A stretch of 20,373 bases of DNA from DATLGB01 sp038318085 (GCA_038318085.1 JBBQBV010000057.1:1-20373), one strand, 5' to 3'; shown: positions 6,780 through 13,330, counted from the stretch's first letter. The notes: generated from the letters alone by a model not told the origin. Made by a program: numbers and translations.

Positions 6780-6828
6780 TCGGCGTTGTCTCACGCAGAC
6801 TTGTGGTCGGAACCCCAGCGAGGCTCAT
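6583..6828 (-). CDS. Doubtful short ORF with a strong ribosome-binding site
   Basis: The reverse strand has GAGAAGGAG six bases before the ATG at 6828. The product starts MSLAGVPTTSLRETTPS and then enters the inverted-repeat element, whose own end supplies the TAA stop. Only the first ~17 residues lie outside the insertion; the rest is Arg-rich and looks like chance sequence. It is probably the start of a gene cut off by the insertion, downstream of the DUF892 gene. Product unrecognised. Confidence 0.25.
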   Translation of the reverse strand: MSLAGVPTTSLRETTPSVSRRAPPPGRAAEGRARRWNPRVPARLGRPRGSHVPRGLRRLGTCRRERALSALQRLPAQSSSD

Positions 6829-6853
6829 GGCTGCTCCTTCTCGGTCGGATGAC

Positions 6854-6888
6854 GGAGGCCAGCGTTCGGCCGGCCTCGGCCGGCCTCC
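6854..6888 (-). terminator. GC-rich dyad after the DUF892 gene
   Basis: GGAGGCC (6854-6860) pairs with GGCCTCC (6882-6888), and a nested GGCCGGCCTC repeat gives alternative pairings. It lies 42 bases past the stop of the DUF892 gene. There is no U-run, so it may be a weak or factor-assisted terminator. Confidence 0.35.
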
Positions 6889-6930
6889 GGTGCTGCGTGA
6901 CGGGTCGGGAGACCCGCAGCGCTGCGCGGC

Positions 6931-7953
6931 TCAGGCGTTGCTGAGCTCGCGCTCGGCCGCCTTGAGGACGCCGGCACGATTTTTGTGCGCACGCTCGTAG
7001 GTGCGCACCTTGGTGGCGAGGTCGTCGTCGCCCGCGTTGAGGGCGGTCTGCACGTCGCTGACCGTCAGCTCGTCATACCCGGTCCACGGCTCGTCGCCGC
7101 GCAGCGAGGCGATGCGGCTGAGGACCGTGGTGCGGTTCTCGTTCTTGCGCTCGTAGGAGTCGACCTTGGCCAGGTCGATCTGCGAGAGACCGGCGAGCTT
7201 GCTCGTGATCTCGTCCGCGGTCAGCGCGTCGTACCGCGCGATCGCCAGGTCACCCTCGGAGGCCACCGCACCCTTGACCTGACCCTCGGCCCGGGCGACG
7301 CCCGGGACCTTGCGCGCCTGGCGCGCGGTGCGCTTGACCGTGGCGCTCGTCTTGCGCGCGGCATCCTTGGTCGCCGTACCGGCCTCGCGCAGGACGTCGG
7401 CCGCACCCGTCGTGGTGACGTCGTAGAACGGCTTGCCCTTGACGTCGGCGCGGACGACCGCCTCGGTCAGCCTCGGGATCTCGCGCAGGACGCGCTGCGC
7501 CATCTTCTCCTCGTCGGCGAGGATCGACGCCGCGAGCTTGGCGGTCTCGTCGTCGCCGACGGAGCTCGCGAGGCGCTCGATCGCCGTGAACGTGGCGATC
7601 TCCATGGCCTCGGAGGCGTAGGCGTCCTTGGCGTTCTTGAGGACCTTCTCCTCGCCGCCGGAGCCGCGCACGAGGTGGAGCGGCGTCTTGGTGAGGGCGA
7701 GGGCCTGCCCGACGACGCTGCCGGCCATACCGACCACCGCCATGATCGGGTTCGAGCCCTGACCGAGCGCCTCGAGGCGACGTCCGACGCGGTCGGCGTG
7801 GTCACGCGTCTGCTCGAGGTGCTTCTCCAGGCCGGAGCGGTACGTGCCCCGCGGGGTCATCGCGATCTGCGACTGCAGGACGCGAACGAGAGCGGACTCG
7901 CTGCTCTGCGCCTCGCCGAGGTACTGAACGACCTTCTGCTGTGATGCGTTCAT
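6931..7953 (-). CDS. DUF892 ferritin-like protein with C-terminal helical repeats
   Basis: The product has 340 residues from the ATG at 7953, chosen because GGAGAG lies 7 bases upstream and MNASQQKVVQYLGEAQSSES starts the domain. Residues ~1-160 form a DUF892/YciE-type ferritin-like helical bundle (KVVQYLGEAQSSESALVRVL; LEKHLEQTRDHADRVGRRLE; EKMAQRVLREIPRL). A Lys/Ala/Thr-rich linker follows at ~190-230. Two related helical repeats close the protein: RYDALTADEITSKL with SYERKNENRTTVL, and GYDELTVSDVQTAL with TYERAHKNRAGVL. YciE-like proteins belong to general stress responses. The repeats are common in actinobacterial stress and membrane-associated proteins, but their role is unknown. The gene looks intact and fits beside the usp/adh remnants as a stress cluster. 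Confidence 0.88.
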   Translation of the reverse strand: MNASQQKVVQYLGEAQSSESALVRVLQSQIAMTPRGTYRSGLEKHLEQTRDHADRVGRRLEALGQGSNPIMAVVGMAGSVVGQALALTKTPLHLVRGSGGEEKVLKNAKDAYASEAMEIATFTAIERLASSVGDDETAKLAASILADEEKMAQRVLREIPRLTEAVVRADVKGKPFYDVTTTGAADVLREAGTATKDAARKTSATVKRTARQARKVPGVARAEGQVKGAVASEGDLAIARYDALTADEITSKLAGLSQIDLAKVDSYERKNENRTTVLSRIASLRGDEPWTGYDELTVSDVQTALNAGDDDLATKVRTYERAHKNRAGVLKAAERELSNA

Positions 7954-8041
7954 ACGACTCTCCGATCGAAAGATGTGGAGGGGGACCGGGGCCGACGGGT
8001 GCCGCCCGGCGAAGTTGTGAGCGCCGAGAAGCACTGCATAC

Positions 8042-8170
8042 CTCGACGCTGCCGGCCATCCGTGGCGGCGCTCTGGTCGCGCTCCGCGCTGCCTCGATCG
8101 ACGTCAGCAAGCGTCTGATCGCCATCGGCGAGGGTCTGCTCACTGTCACCGACGGTCCGCTCTTCAGCAA
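8042..8170 (-). pseudogene. Remnant with 'DQ' heptad-like repeats (sensor N-terminus)
   Basis: The reverse-strand frame reads ERTVGDSEQTLADGDQTLAD and then VDRGSAERDQSAATDG, a run of seven-residue DxDQxxA repeats. Such repeats form a coiled-coil leader in many diguanylate cyclases and response-regulator-like proteins of Solirubrobacterales (family knowledge, from memory). No start codon or downstream domain is attached; after GRQRR the frame becomes meaningless. It lies directly downstream of the second zinc-ribbon gene, so it may be what remains of a signalling gene once following that module. Confidence 0.5.
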
Positions 8171-8212
8171 GCCCGCCTGCGGTCCAGGTCCGAGGGATGA
8201 TCCGGAGCCCGG

Positions 8213-8479
8213 TCACCCGCTCGCGGTGGCGTCGTGCCCGGCCGAAGCCGGCGCGTCGGTGAGGGTGTTGCGCGCGCCGATCGGGCAGCGCACGTGAACG
8301 AGGCGCCCGCGCGAACGCGAGAAGTTGTGCTCGAAGTACACCGAGCGCCCGCACGCCGCGCAGGGGCCGAGATTCCTGCCGCGCAACGCGGCGAGCTCGT
8401 CGCGCACAGCGCCGGACGCTTCCTGCTCACGGCGAGCGGGCGGCAATGCGGGCGCGGCTCGATCGGCGCGCCGGGTCAT
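8213..8479 (-). CDS. C2HC zinc-ribbon protein of the duplicated module, copy 2
   Basis: The 88-residue product starts at the ATG at 8479, overlapping the TGA of the upstream small gene (ATGA). After a variable basic N-terminus (MTRRADRAAPALPPARREQE) it has RDELAALRGRNLGPCAACGR and FEHNFSRSRGRLVHVRCPIG: ligands C-x2-C, H, H-x2-C in about 30 residues. Over this stretch it differs from the copy at 1635 at a single residue (Val to Ala between the first Cys pair). It ends soon after (DAPASAGHDATASG) where the other copy runs on into a MEDS domain. The fold suggests a small zinc-binding adaptor for nucleic acid or protein. Function unknown. Confidence 0.75.
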   Translation of the reverse strand: MTRRADRAAPALPPARREQEASGAVRDELAALRGRNLGPCAACGRSVYFEHNFSRSRGRLVHVRCPIGARNTLTDAPASAGHDATASG

Positions 8480-8753
8480 CCGCGCAACCTGCAAATCTGC
8501 GCGGTCGCCGTCTGGCCGATGCGCTCGCTTCCGGACGCGGGAGCGCCGACCTCGCCGCCGGCGCGGCGTCCGGCGATCCGGCAGCCGCGCAGGTGGGCCC
8601 ACAGCCACAGCGCGGCTTTGGTGTTGGCGTCGACCGCGAAGGCGTCGATCCGCCGCTCGACGGCCCGAACGGGCGTGCGCGCGTCGAGGAGCGCGGTCAC
8701 CTCCGCGCGACAACGGTTGTAGAAGCTCGCGGGCTCCGGGGGGCTCATCGGTG
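8265..8753. repeat. Inverted repeat arm 2 (489 bp)
   Basis: Opposite-strand copy of 1361-1849, equal in length, with the same gene overlap and the same 269-base spacing between the two start codons. The arms are separated by 6415 bases. Confidence 0.85.
8476..8748 (-). CDS. Small helical protein of the duplicated module, copy 2
   Basis: The 90-residue product starts at the ATG at 8748, with GAGGGGGC a few bases upstream. It begins MSPPEPASFYNRCRAEVTAL, then ARTPVRAVERRIDAFAVDAN and KAALWLWAHLRG, then an Arg/Gly-rich part ending RIGQTATAQICRLRG. The middle (LWLWAHLRGCRIAGRRAGGE) reads as a sensible helix, unlike copy 1, so this copy probably keeps the original sequence. The frame is open upstream to 9333, but that part is transposase and noise. 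The Shine-Dalgarno and the shared start with copy 1 decide the start. It overlaps the zinc-ribbon gene by four bases. No known family recognised. Confidence 0.75.
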   Translation of the reverse strand: MSPPEPASFYNRCRAEVTALLDARTPVRAVERRIDAFAVDANTKAALWLWAHLRGCRIAGRRAGGEVGAPASGSERIGQTATAQICRLRG

Positions 8754-8933
8754 CCCCCTCGCCTCCGGGCCTAGGACCTGACACGCGATGCGCTGATCGA
8801 CTGCCTGCATAAGCCCGTTCCGCTCCTATGAGGAGCAACCCTGCGACGCGGCCAGTGGCCGCGCATCCGAGTCGGTCGCTTTGGGTGTCCCGCTTGCGGG
8901 CTCCGGACTCCCCTGCGGGAAAGCCCTCGCCGT

Positions 8934-8969
8934 GGGGCGACTGTAGACCCTCGGATGCCGTTGCGTAAG
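8934..8969. repeat. Candidate Tn3-family terminal inverted repeat
   Basis: The 36-base stretch begins GGGGCGACTG and ends TTGCGTAAG. Tn3-family ends are about 38 bp, start GGGG and end TAAG. The GGGG end faces away from the tnpA piece at 9136-9345, as expected for the transposon border next to the 3' end of tnpA. I did not find a matching partner end in the window. Confidence 0.5.
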
Positions 8970-9005
8970 TGCAGTTCGCACCCAGTGCCGCCGCGCCAGG
9001 CTCGT

Positions 9006-9137
9006 CTACGCAGCCGCCTTGGCCTTCTCCGGCGCGGCCTTCGTGCGCGCCTTGCCCGATCGGCGCGGCTTCCGCGCGGCGGGGGTGACCAGGTCGGCGA
9101 GGAACGCGCCGGTGTGCGAGCCGCGCGTGGCGGCAAT
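9006..9137 (-). pseudogene. uvrA 3'-end fragment
   Basis: In the third reverse frame IAATRGSHTGAFLADLV is followed by a basic Lys/Ala/Arg tail (KPRRSGKARTKAAPEKAKAA) and TAG at 9006-9008. This is the extreme C-terminus of excinuclease subunit UvrA (GTPEEVAAxxxSHTGxxL plus a variable basic tail). The ATPase and zinc-finger parts are absent. The piece joins directly to the end of the tnpA fragment, so it is a recombination scar. UvrA recognises damaged DNA in nucleotide-excision repair; this piece has no activity. Confidence 0.65.
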
Positions 9138-9345
9138 CCCAGTGCGCGAGGATCAGCGGGGTGTTGATGCGGTTGCGCGCGAGGCCATGCAGCGCGCCGT
9201 AGCCGTCGTCGCGGGTGAAGTACCAGAAGCGCTGGTCGGGCAGCCCTGCGGGGCGTGGGCTGAATTGGTAGCCCAGCAGCCAATACAGGCCGAAGACCTG
9301 GTCGGAGTAGGCGGCCTGGTCGGTGATGATCATCGTCGGGCCGCC
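9136..9345 (-). pseudogene. Tn3-family transposase (TnpA) fragment, C-terminal catalytic part
   Basis: The reverse frame reads PTMIITDQAAYSDQVFGLYW, LLGYQFSPRPAGLPDQRFWY, DDGYGALHGLARNRINTPLI and LAHWD. This is the characteristic Tn3 TnpA block (IITDTASYSDxVFGLxxLLGYxFSPRLADLPDxRFWR...GLARxRINTxLIxxHWDD) of the DDE catalytic region. A stop lies just upstream, and the sequence jumps into the uvrA piece after HWD, so ~180 C-terminal residues are missing. A more N-terminal TnpA piece on the same strand at 12299-12386 may come from the same gene. Confidence 0.85.
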
Positions 9346-9362
9346 GGCGCCGGGCGGCTAGA

Positions 9363-9465
9363 GCCAACCCGACGTCTGGCGTCGCCGACACCGACGCCAG
9401 CGGCAAGGCGAGCTTCACCTACACCGGCACGAACGCGGGCACCGACACGATCGCCGCGTGCGGAC
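9363..9465 (+). pseudogene. Exoprotein Ig-like/Big domain fragment
   Basis: The plus frame gives ANPTSGVADTDASGKASFTY and TGTNAGTDTIAACG, the pattern of bacterial Ig-like (Big-type) beta-sandwich repeats in large secreted or surface proteins (NPTSGxxxTDAxGxAxFTYTGTxAGTDTIxA). It starts abruptly beside the tnpA piece and loses similarity at about 9465. Surface or adhesin role inferred from family only. Confidence 0.6.
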
Positions 9466-9671
9466 TTCCGCCTTCAGATCAGAAGGAAGGGCCGCCTCCC
9501 TTATCCTCTTGCGAGGACTTGATCGACGACCCTTCTCAAATGTGATGATGCTCTTGGCGCCGTCGCAGCACATCCGTAGAAGTCCGCATAGTTGCGCGTC
9601 TGACGCGGATGTCCAGGCGCCCGAGAGGCGGTTTGATGGTTGGCCCCTATCGGAGCGTGTTCGCCGACGCG

Positions 9672-9983
9672 GAGCGACCGACCCGGACGGTGACCCGGTC
9701 ACGTTGACGATCACCGGGCGTGACGCAAGACGAGGCCCTTAATGGCCTCGGCGACGGCGACACGTCACCGGACGCCAAGACCGAACCCACCGCCAACCAG
9801 GTGTCGGTCCGCGCCGAGCGCAGCGGTGCCGGCGACGGCCGCGCCTATCGGATCTCGTTCACGGGCTCCGACGGCCGTGGAGGCACGTGCACCGGCAGCG
9901 TCACCGTCGGCGTTCCGCATGATCAGGGACAGGGATCGACTCCGGTCGATTCCGGCCAGGCAGTCAACTCGTTCGGTCCGTAC
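9672..9983 (+). pseudogene. Exoprotein C-terminal fragment (cadherin/PKD-like repeat end)
   Basis: The frame begins ATDPDGDPVTLTITG, a typical opening of cadherin/PKD-type extracellular repeats. One extra G near 9717-9720 then shifts it, and the next frame reads VTQDEALNGLGDGDTSPDA, VSVRAERSGAGDGRAYRISF and TGSDGRGGTCTGSVTVGVPH, ending near NSFGP. The natural stop seems lost: the frame stays open to 10139 through a strong terminator hairpin at 10012. Together with 9363-9465 it is the leftover of one large secreted repeat protein, with about 200 unrelated bases between them. Confidence 0.6.
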
Positions 9984-10011
9984 CGGGCGGCCGATTTCGC
10001 ACAAACACACA

Positions 10012-10039
10012 CGAAGGGCCCGCTCCGGCGGGCCCTTCG
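10012..10039 (+). terminator. Strong intrinsic-type hairpin
   Basis: A perfect 12-bp stem, CGAAGGGCCCGC/GCGGGCCCTTCG, closes on a TCCG tetraloop. It lies just after the exoprotein remnant on the plus strand. There is no U-run; stems of this kind commonly end genes in high-GC actinobacteria. It could also serve the reverse-strand recombinase gene ending at 10255. Confidence 0.65.
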
Positions 10040-10254
10040 CATTCGGACGCTGAGCCAACTTGGGGTCGGGATCGGGGGCCCGCAGCCCGAAGCTGGCCCC
10101 CGATCTCGCCGACCTGCCGCCGCGCCCGTTGTGGGGTAGCGCCATCATCGGCGCGAATCCTACGCTTAGTGTTTGTCGCCACTGACGCCGAGCGGCGGCG
10201 TCGGGACGCCACGCTCGAGATCCTGGTCGACGCCGCGTTGTTCCGCCGGGCCAG

Positions 10255-11466
10255 TCATCGAGCCCTTCGGGACGTGCTGCGTTCACGCGCGGCGGCCTGG
10301 TGGCGGCGGTCGAGGGCGTCGACGCGCTCCTCGGTGTGCTCTTGGCGAACGACGGCGTAGCGCCCGGTGGTGCGCAGGTCAGCGTGCCCGAGTCCGTCTT
10401 GGACGACGTGGACGGGCACGCCGGATTCGAGCAGGCTGGTGGCCCAGTAGGAGCGCAGGGCGTGCGGGTGGCAGAGCCGTTCGGGAATGCCGGCGGCGGT
10501 GCCGGTGCGGTTGACGAGCTTGTGCACGAGCTGGGCGGAGAGCGGCTTGGGCTGCTCCTGTCCGGGGTGGCGGCCGAGCCGCACGAACACCGGATACTCA
10601 TCGCGCAGCGGGCGGCCGCGGCCGCCGGCGAGCGGATGCACCGCGAGCCATGCGTCGAGGGCGGCCTTGGTCTCGGTGGGGAGCTCGACGTTGCGTTCGC
10701 GGTTGCCCTTGCCGAGCACGTGCAGCTCGTAGTGACGGGCGTTGGAGCGCGGGCGGCGGACGTCGCCGGCGGTCAGGCCGCGCATCTCCGCGGAGCGCAG
10801 GCCGCAGTCGCCGAGCACCCGGAGCAAGGCGATGTCGCGGCGGCCGATCGTGGTGCGCGCGTCGGGGACGCGGAGCAGATTGGCGTAGTCGGTGTCGGTC
10901 AGCGTCTCCGGCCGGCCCGGCTTGTGGCCAGGTACGCGCACGTCGTCGGCGTCGGGGCGGCCGAGCGCTCGCGCGAGCGCACGCACCGCGGTGACGTAGA
11001 CCCGCCGCGTCGCCGGCGCCGCCGGCCGTCCACCACGCCCGCCGCGGGCCTCGAGGTGGCGGGAGTAGGCGGCGATCGCGTCCGCGTCCATGTCCTCGAC
11101 GAGGGGCGGGCGGCCGAGCTCGCCCATCAGCCAGTCCCCGAACGCCCGGTGGATCGAGGCGTACTGCCGCCTTGTCGCCGGCGACGCCGCCCGGCCCGCC
11201 ACGCGCTCGCCGGCGAGGAACAGGTTCTCGCGGCCGGCCAGCACCGCGGCCGCGGTGGCGAGCTCGAGCTCGAGGTCCTCGCGCTGCCCCTCCCCCACCT
11301 CGGGCGCGAGCTCGACGAGCTCGCCAGCGTCGTCGACGGCGATGGTGGTGGTGGGCTCGGGTCCACCCTCGGCGACGGCGTCGGCGTGCGGCGTCGCTCC
11401 TGCGTCGATCGGCAGCTGCCGCTCGGTGCCGGGGCCGAGGAGCGGGCTATCTGCGAAACCGGCCAT
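10255..11466 (-). CDS. Tyrosine recombinase/integrase, XerC/XerD type
   Basis: The product has 403 residues from the ATG at 11466. Residues ~1-75 are an acidic low-complexity leader. Residues ~85-170 are a SAM-like core-binding domain (SPATRRQYASIHRAFGDWLM, then DADAIAAYSRHLEARGG). Residues ~185-390 are the catalytic domain with the full set: Arg224 (CGLRSAEMRGL), Lys253 (GKGNRERNV), His335 and Arg338 (HALRSYWA), His361 (GLGHAD), nucleophile Tyr370 (TTGRYAVV). It should cut and rejoin DNA at a specific site. The open frame extends to a TTG at 11643, but the extra residues do not look conserved and no Shine-Dalgarno is obvious at either start. It is the one intact recombinase here and may be the integrase of an element whose other genes have decayed. 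Confidence 0.88.
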   Translation of the reverse strand: MAGFADSPLLGPGTERQLPIDAGATPHADAVAEGGPEPTTTIAVDDAGELVELAPEVGEGQREDLELELATAAAVLAGRENLFLAGERVAGRAASPATRRQYASIHRAFGDWLMGELGRPPLVEDMDADAIAAYSRHLEARGGRGGRPAAPATRRVYVTAVRALARALGRPDADDVRVPGHKPGRPETLTDTDYANLLRVPDARTTIGRRDIALLRVLGDCGLRSAEMRGLTAGDVRRPRSNARHYELHVLGKGNRERNVELPTETKAALDAWLAVHPLAGGRGRPLRDEYPVFVRLGRHPGQEQPKPLSAQLVHKLVNRTGTAAGIPERLCHPHALRSYWATSLLESGVPVHVVQDGLGHADLRTTGRYAVVRQEHTEERVDALDRRHQAAARERSTSRRAR

Positions 11467-11869
11467 CTCGGTTGAGAATATCCCGAGTGTCGGACGGCGC
11501 CTGCTTCGGTCGCGCCTTGCTTCTCCAACGGTCACGGATGCGTTTAGCGGGGATAACGCACCCGACTTTGCGTCCGCACGCGCAGCCGCGACGACCTGAT
11601 CGGGCTTCGTTGCCCCCCTTACGATTCCCCAGCGGGTGAGCAACGCCGTCCGGCCTGGCGGGCGAACAAATGGCTTGCGTGGTCAGGTGGAGAGAACCCG
11701 GCGAGGCTCGCGGCCTCATCCTTATGGCGCGATCGGAGCGAACCGGGCAGGGTGGTTCTCATGGACTCGCCTCCCCGCCACGCACCAATCTTTCTACGCC
11801 ACGCACCCAGCACCCCGCTCCTGCTAGGTAATTGATCGACAGGCCCTAACGGCCGACCCCGCCCTTAGC
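11467..11869. other. 403 bases without a recognisable gene
   Basis: Short open frames on both strands show no domain. This stretch lies upstream of the recombinase (reverse strand) and of the DUF3024 gene (plus strand), so promoters of both should lie here. I could not pick out convincing -35/-10 boxes or an attachment-site repeat. Confidence 0.4.
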
Positions 11870-12178
11870 GTGACTTTTCGTACGGATGTTCCTCACGGGC
11901 CGGTCCGCATGGAGCTCGAGCTCGCCCCTGGGGCGGCGACGATCGTCGAGGTTCGCGCGCCGTGGCGCGAGGACTTCGGCCCGGACTGGACGCGGTCGCC
12001 GGTGGCTCGACTGCGCTACACGCAGAAGACAGGCGTCTGGGTCCTCTACAGCCGCGACTACCGTGGCCACCCCGACCCGCCGCGCTTTCGCCGGTACCCC
12101 TTCGTCGGTCCTTCGGCCAGGATTGGCGTCCTGATCGACGAGCTCGAGCATGACCCGATCTGCGCCTTCTGGGGCTGA
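11870..12178 (+). CDS. DUF3024-like small protein
   Basis: The 102-residue product starts at a GTG (MTFRTDVPHGPVRMELELAP). Conserved blocks are RSPVARLRYTQKTGVWVLYS, RFRRYPFVGPSARIGVLIDE and LEHDPICAFWG. A beta-rich P-x-ARxRYT...W-x-LYxRD core with RF-x-RY and a D-P-x-x-x-FWG C-terminus matches the DUF3024 pattern (typically ~100 residues). Function unknown; cytosolic. The gene appears complete and stands alone between the recombinase, which reads away from it, and Tn3 debris. Confidence 0.7.
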   Translation: MTFRTDVPHGPVRMELELAPGAATIVEVRAPWREDFGPDWTRSPVARLRYTQKTGVWVLYSRDYRGHPDPPRFRRYPFVGPSARIGVLIDELEHDPICAFWG

Positions 12179-12240
12179 ACGAGACCCGTCATTCGGCAGA
12201 TCGGAGGGCCGGGATATGCCGCTGTGAGCAGGCTGTTTTC

Positions 12241-12255
12241 CTGCTCGATAAGCAG
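12241..12255. other. Dyad in an A/T-richer patch, possible recombination site
   Basis: CTGCT-CGATA-AGCAG forms a small dyad within a patch (about 12230-12275) noticeably richer in A/T than its surroundings (TTTTCCTGCTCGATAAGCAG, then TCGTTATGTAGACC). It lies beside the tnpA piece at 12299-12386 and near the intact recombinase gene. A core site for a tyrosine recombinase or resolvase is possible but unproven. Confidence 0.2.
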
Positions 12256-12298
12256 TCGTTATGTAGACCACTAAGTCCACTGGCGCGACGTCGTGCAG

Positions 12299-12386
12299 CT
12301 CGGCGAGCAGGACGGCGCAGACGCTGATGTGCAGGTCCTCGACGCGGGCGCGGCCTTCGCTGAGGTGCGTGAACGCATCAGCGACC
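12299..12386 (-). pseudogene. Tn3-family transposase (TnpA) fragment, central part
   Basis: The reverse frame reads VADAFTHLSEGRARVEDLHI and SVCAVLLAE, matching the TnpA block FTHVSEGxxRxxDLxxSLCAVLLAEACNIGL. Similarity stops abruptly on both sides: at 12386/12387 it meets repeat A and cuts off the secreted-protein gene there, and after LLAE it changes to unrelated sequence. In TnpA this block precedes the IITDxxxYSD block, so with the fragment at 9136-9345 the order and strand fit one gene interrupted by about 3 kb. Confidence 0.75.
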
Positions 12387-12477
12387 GCTCACGGGGCGCA
12401 GCGCTCGCGGGGGCGCCGACGACGAGGGCGCCCAGCAGGAGCAGGCCGACTAGCGGATTGGAGCGCACGCGGGTCAT
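12387..12477 (-). pseudogene. Truncated secreted-protein gene (signal peptide only)
   Basis: The ATG at 12477 gives MTRVRSNPLVGLLLLGALVV followed by GAPASAAPRE, a signal peptide with an AxA cleavage site. It is nearly identical to the start of the gene at 18504-18905. After about 30 residues it is replaced by the tnpA fragment. Only the secretion signal is left. Confidence 0.7.
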
Positions 12478-12624
12478 CGTCTGATCGGCAACGTCCGGGC
12501 GGCCGAAGAAGCTACGCCGTGGGGTAGCCTCGCTCTCGCTCGGATACGAGCATCCGTGTCCCGAGGGTCGCAGCCTACGGCCTCGAGCAGGCGACCGGAA
12601 GAATCCTGCGCCGCCCCAGGCGCG
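12387..12624. repeat. Direct repeat A, copy 1 (238 bp)
   Basis: Matches 18815-19045 in the same orientation, from GCTCACGGGGCGCAG to CCGCCCCAGGCGCG. The length differs by 7 bases (a 6-base CTCTCG expansion and one extra G in this copy). It carries the signal-peptide start of the secreted gene and the 3' end of the DUF5317 gene. Confidence 0.85.
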
Positions 12625-13135
12625 AACCACAGGAGACGTGCAGCAGGACGAGCACGCCCAAGACCAGGACGAGGTCGCCGATGCTAAAGACGTTGGCGAG
12701 CGGAACCCTGGACGGGATCGCAAACGTGTCACCGAGCCAGGCCAGGTGCGCCTCGGCGACGGCGGCGGAGTTGCGAAAGCCGTCCTCGGCGAGCGGCAGT
12801 CCGGCCGCCTCGAGCGCTCCGGCCCGGGCCGGCATCACCCCGCCGTTGGCGACGATGGCCGTCGCGTTCAGCGCGCCACCGAGCCCGAGCAGCAGCACCC
12901 CTGGGACGCGACGGTTGGCCCAGACGAACACTCCGGCGGCAAGGAATGTCGCGACGTACGCGGCGCCCAGGACGACGGAGTCGGCCCCGTCGAGCACCAG
13001 CATGAGGATCTGCACGCCGAGCGCAGCCGCCAGGAGGCCGACCCCGCGGAAATGCAGGTCGGCGAGCGCGGAGAGGCGCCCGCCGGCCAGCGGCACGGTC
13101 GCAGCGCAGACGAGCAGGACAACCAGGACGAGCAC
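12575..13135 (-). CDS. DUF5317-family integral membrane protein
   Basis: The 186-residue product starts at the GTG at 13135, chosen because it puts the first membrane segment (VLVLVVLLVCAATVPLAGG) at the N-terminus, as in the family. A longer frame to 13207 adds only polar residues. About five membrane segments are seen, with the signatures LNATAIVANGGVMPA and VPLANVFSIGDLVLVLGVLV. The last ~20 residues (SRLGRRRILPVACSRP) come from repeat A. Family function is unknown. It occupies the stretch present between repeats A and B here but missing in the second copy. Confidence 0.8.
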   Translation of the reverse strand: MLVLVVLLVCAATVPLAGGRLSALADLHFRGVGLLAAALGVQILMLVLDGADSVVLGAAYVATFLAAGVFVWANRRVPGVLLLGLGGALNATAIVANGGVMPARAGALEAAGLPLAEDGFRNSAAVAEAHLAWLGDTFAIPSRVPLANVFSIGDLVLVLGVLVLLHVSCGSRLGRRRILPVACSRP

Positions 13136-13330
13136 CCTTGCACCATCGGGGCTCGCGGCCCGCGAAGCAAGCGTACTCGTGCCAATTCTGCTGTCGCCCT
13201 CGAACAAACGTCCAGTTCTGCAAGACTGGCCACTCGATCATCCGTCCAGTCTCCCTGGTCGCTTCACAAACGGTGGTCGCCCGCACGATTCCGATCCCGA
13301 AGCCCATGCAGCTGTCGAAAGGTCGTTCCC

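Noticed and set aside
6985..7944. 319-residue plus-strand open frame
   Set aside because: Antisense to the DUF892 gene, with low-complexity Arg/Leu/Gly content and no motif.
10169..10360. Short plus-strand ORF starting VFVATDAERRRRDATLEILV
   Set aside because: Its beginning looks protein-like, but it overlaps the recombinase C-terminus antisense and no family could be named.
10300..11475. 391-residue plus-strand open frame
   Set aside because: Antisense to the tyrosine recombinase, whose catalytic residues are all intact on the reverse strand.
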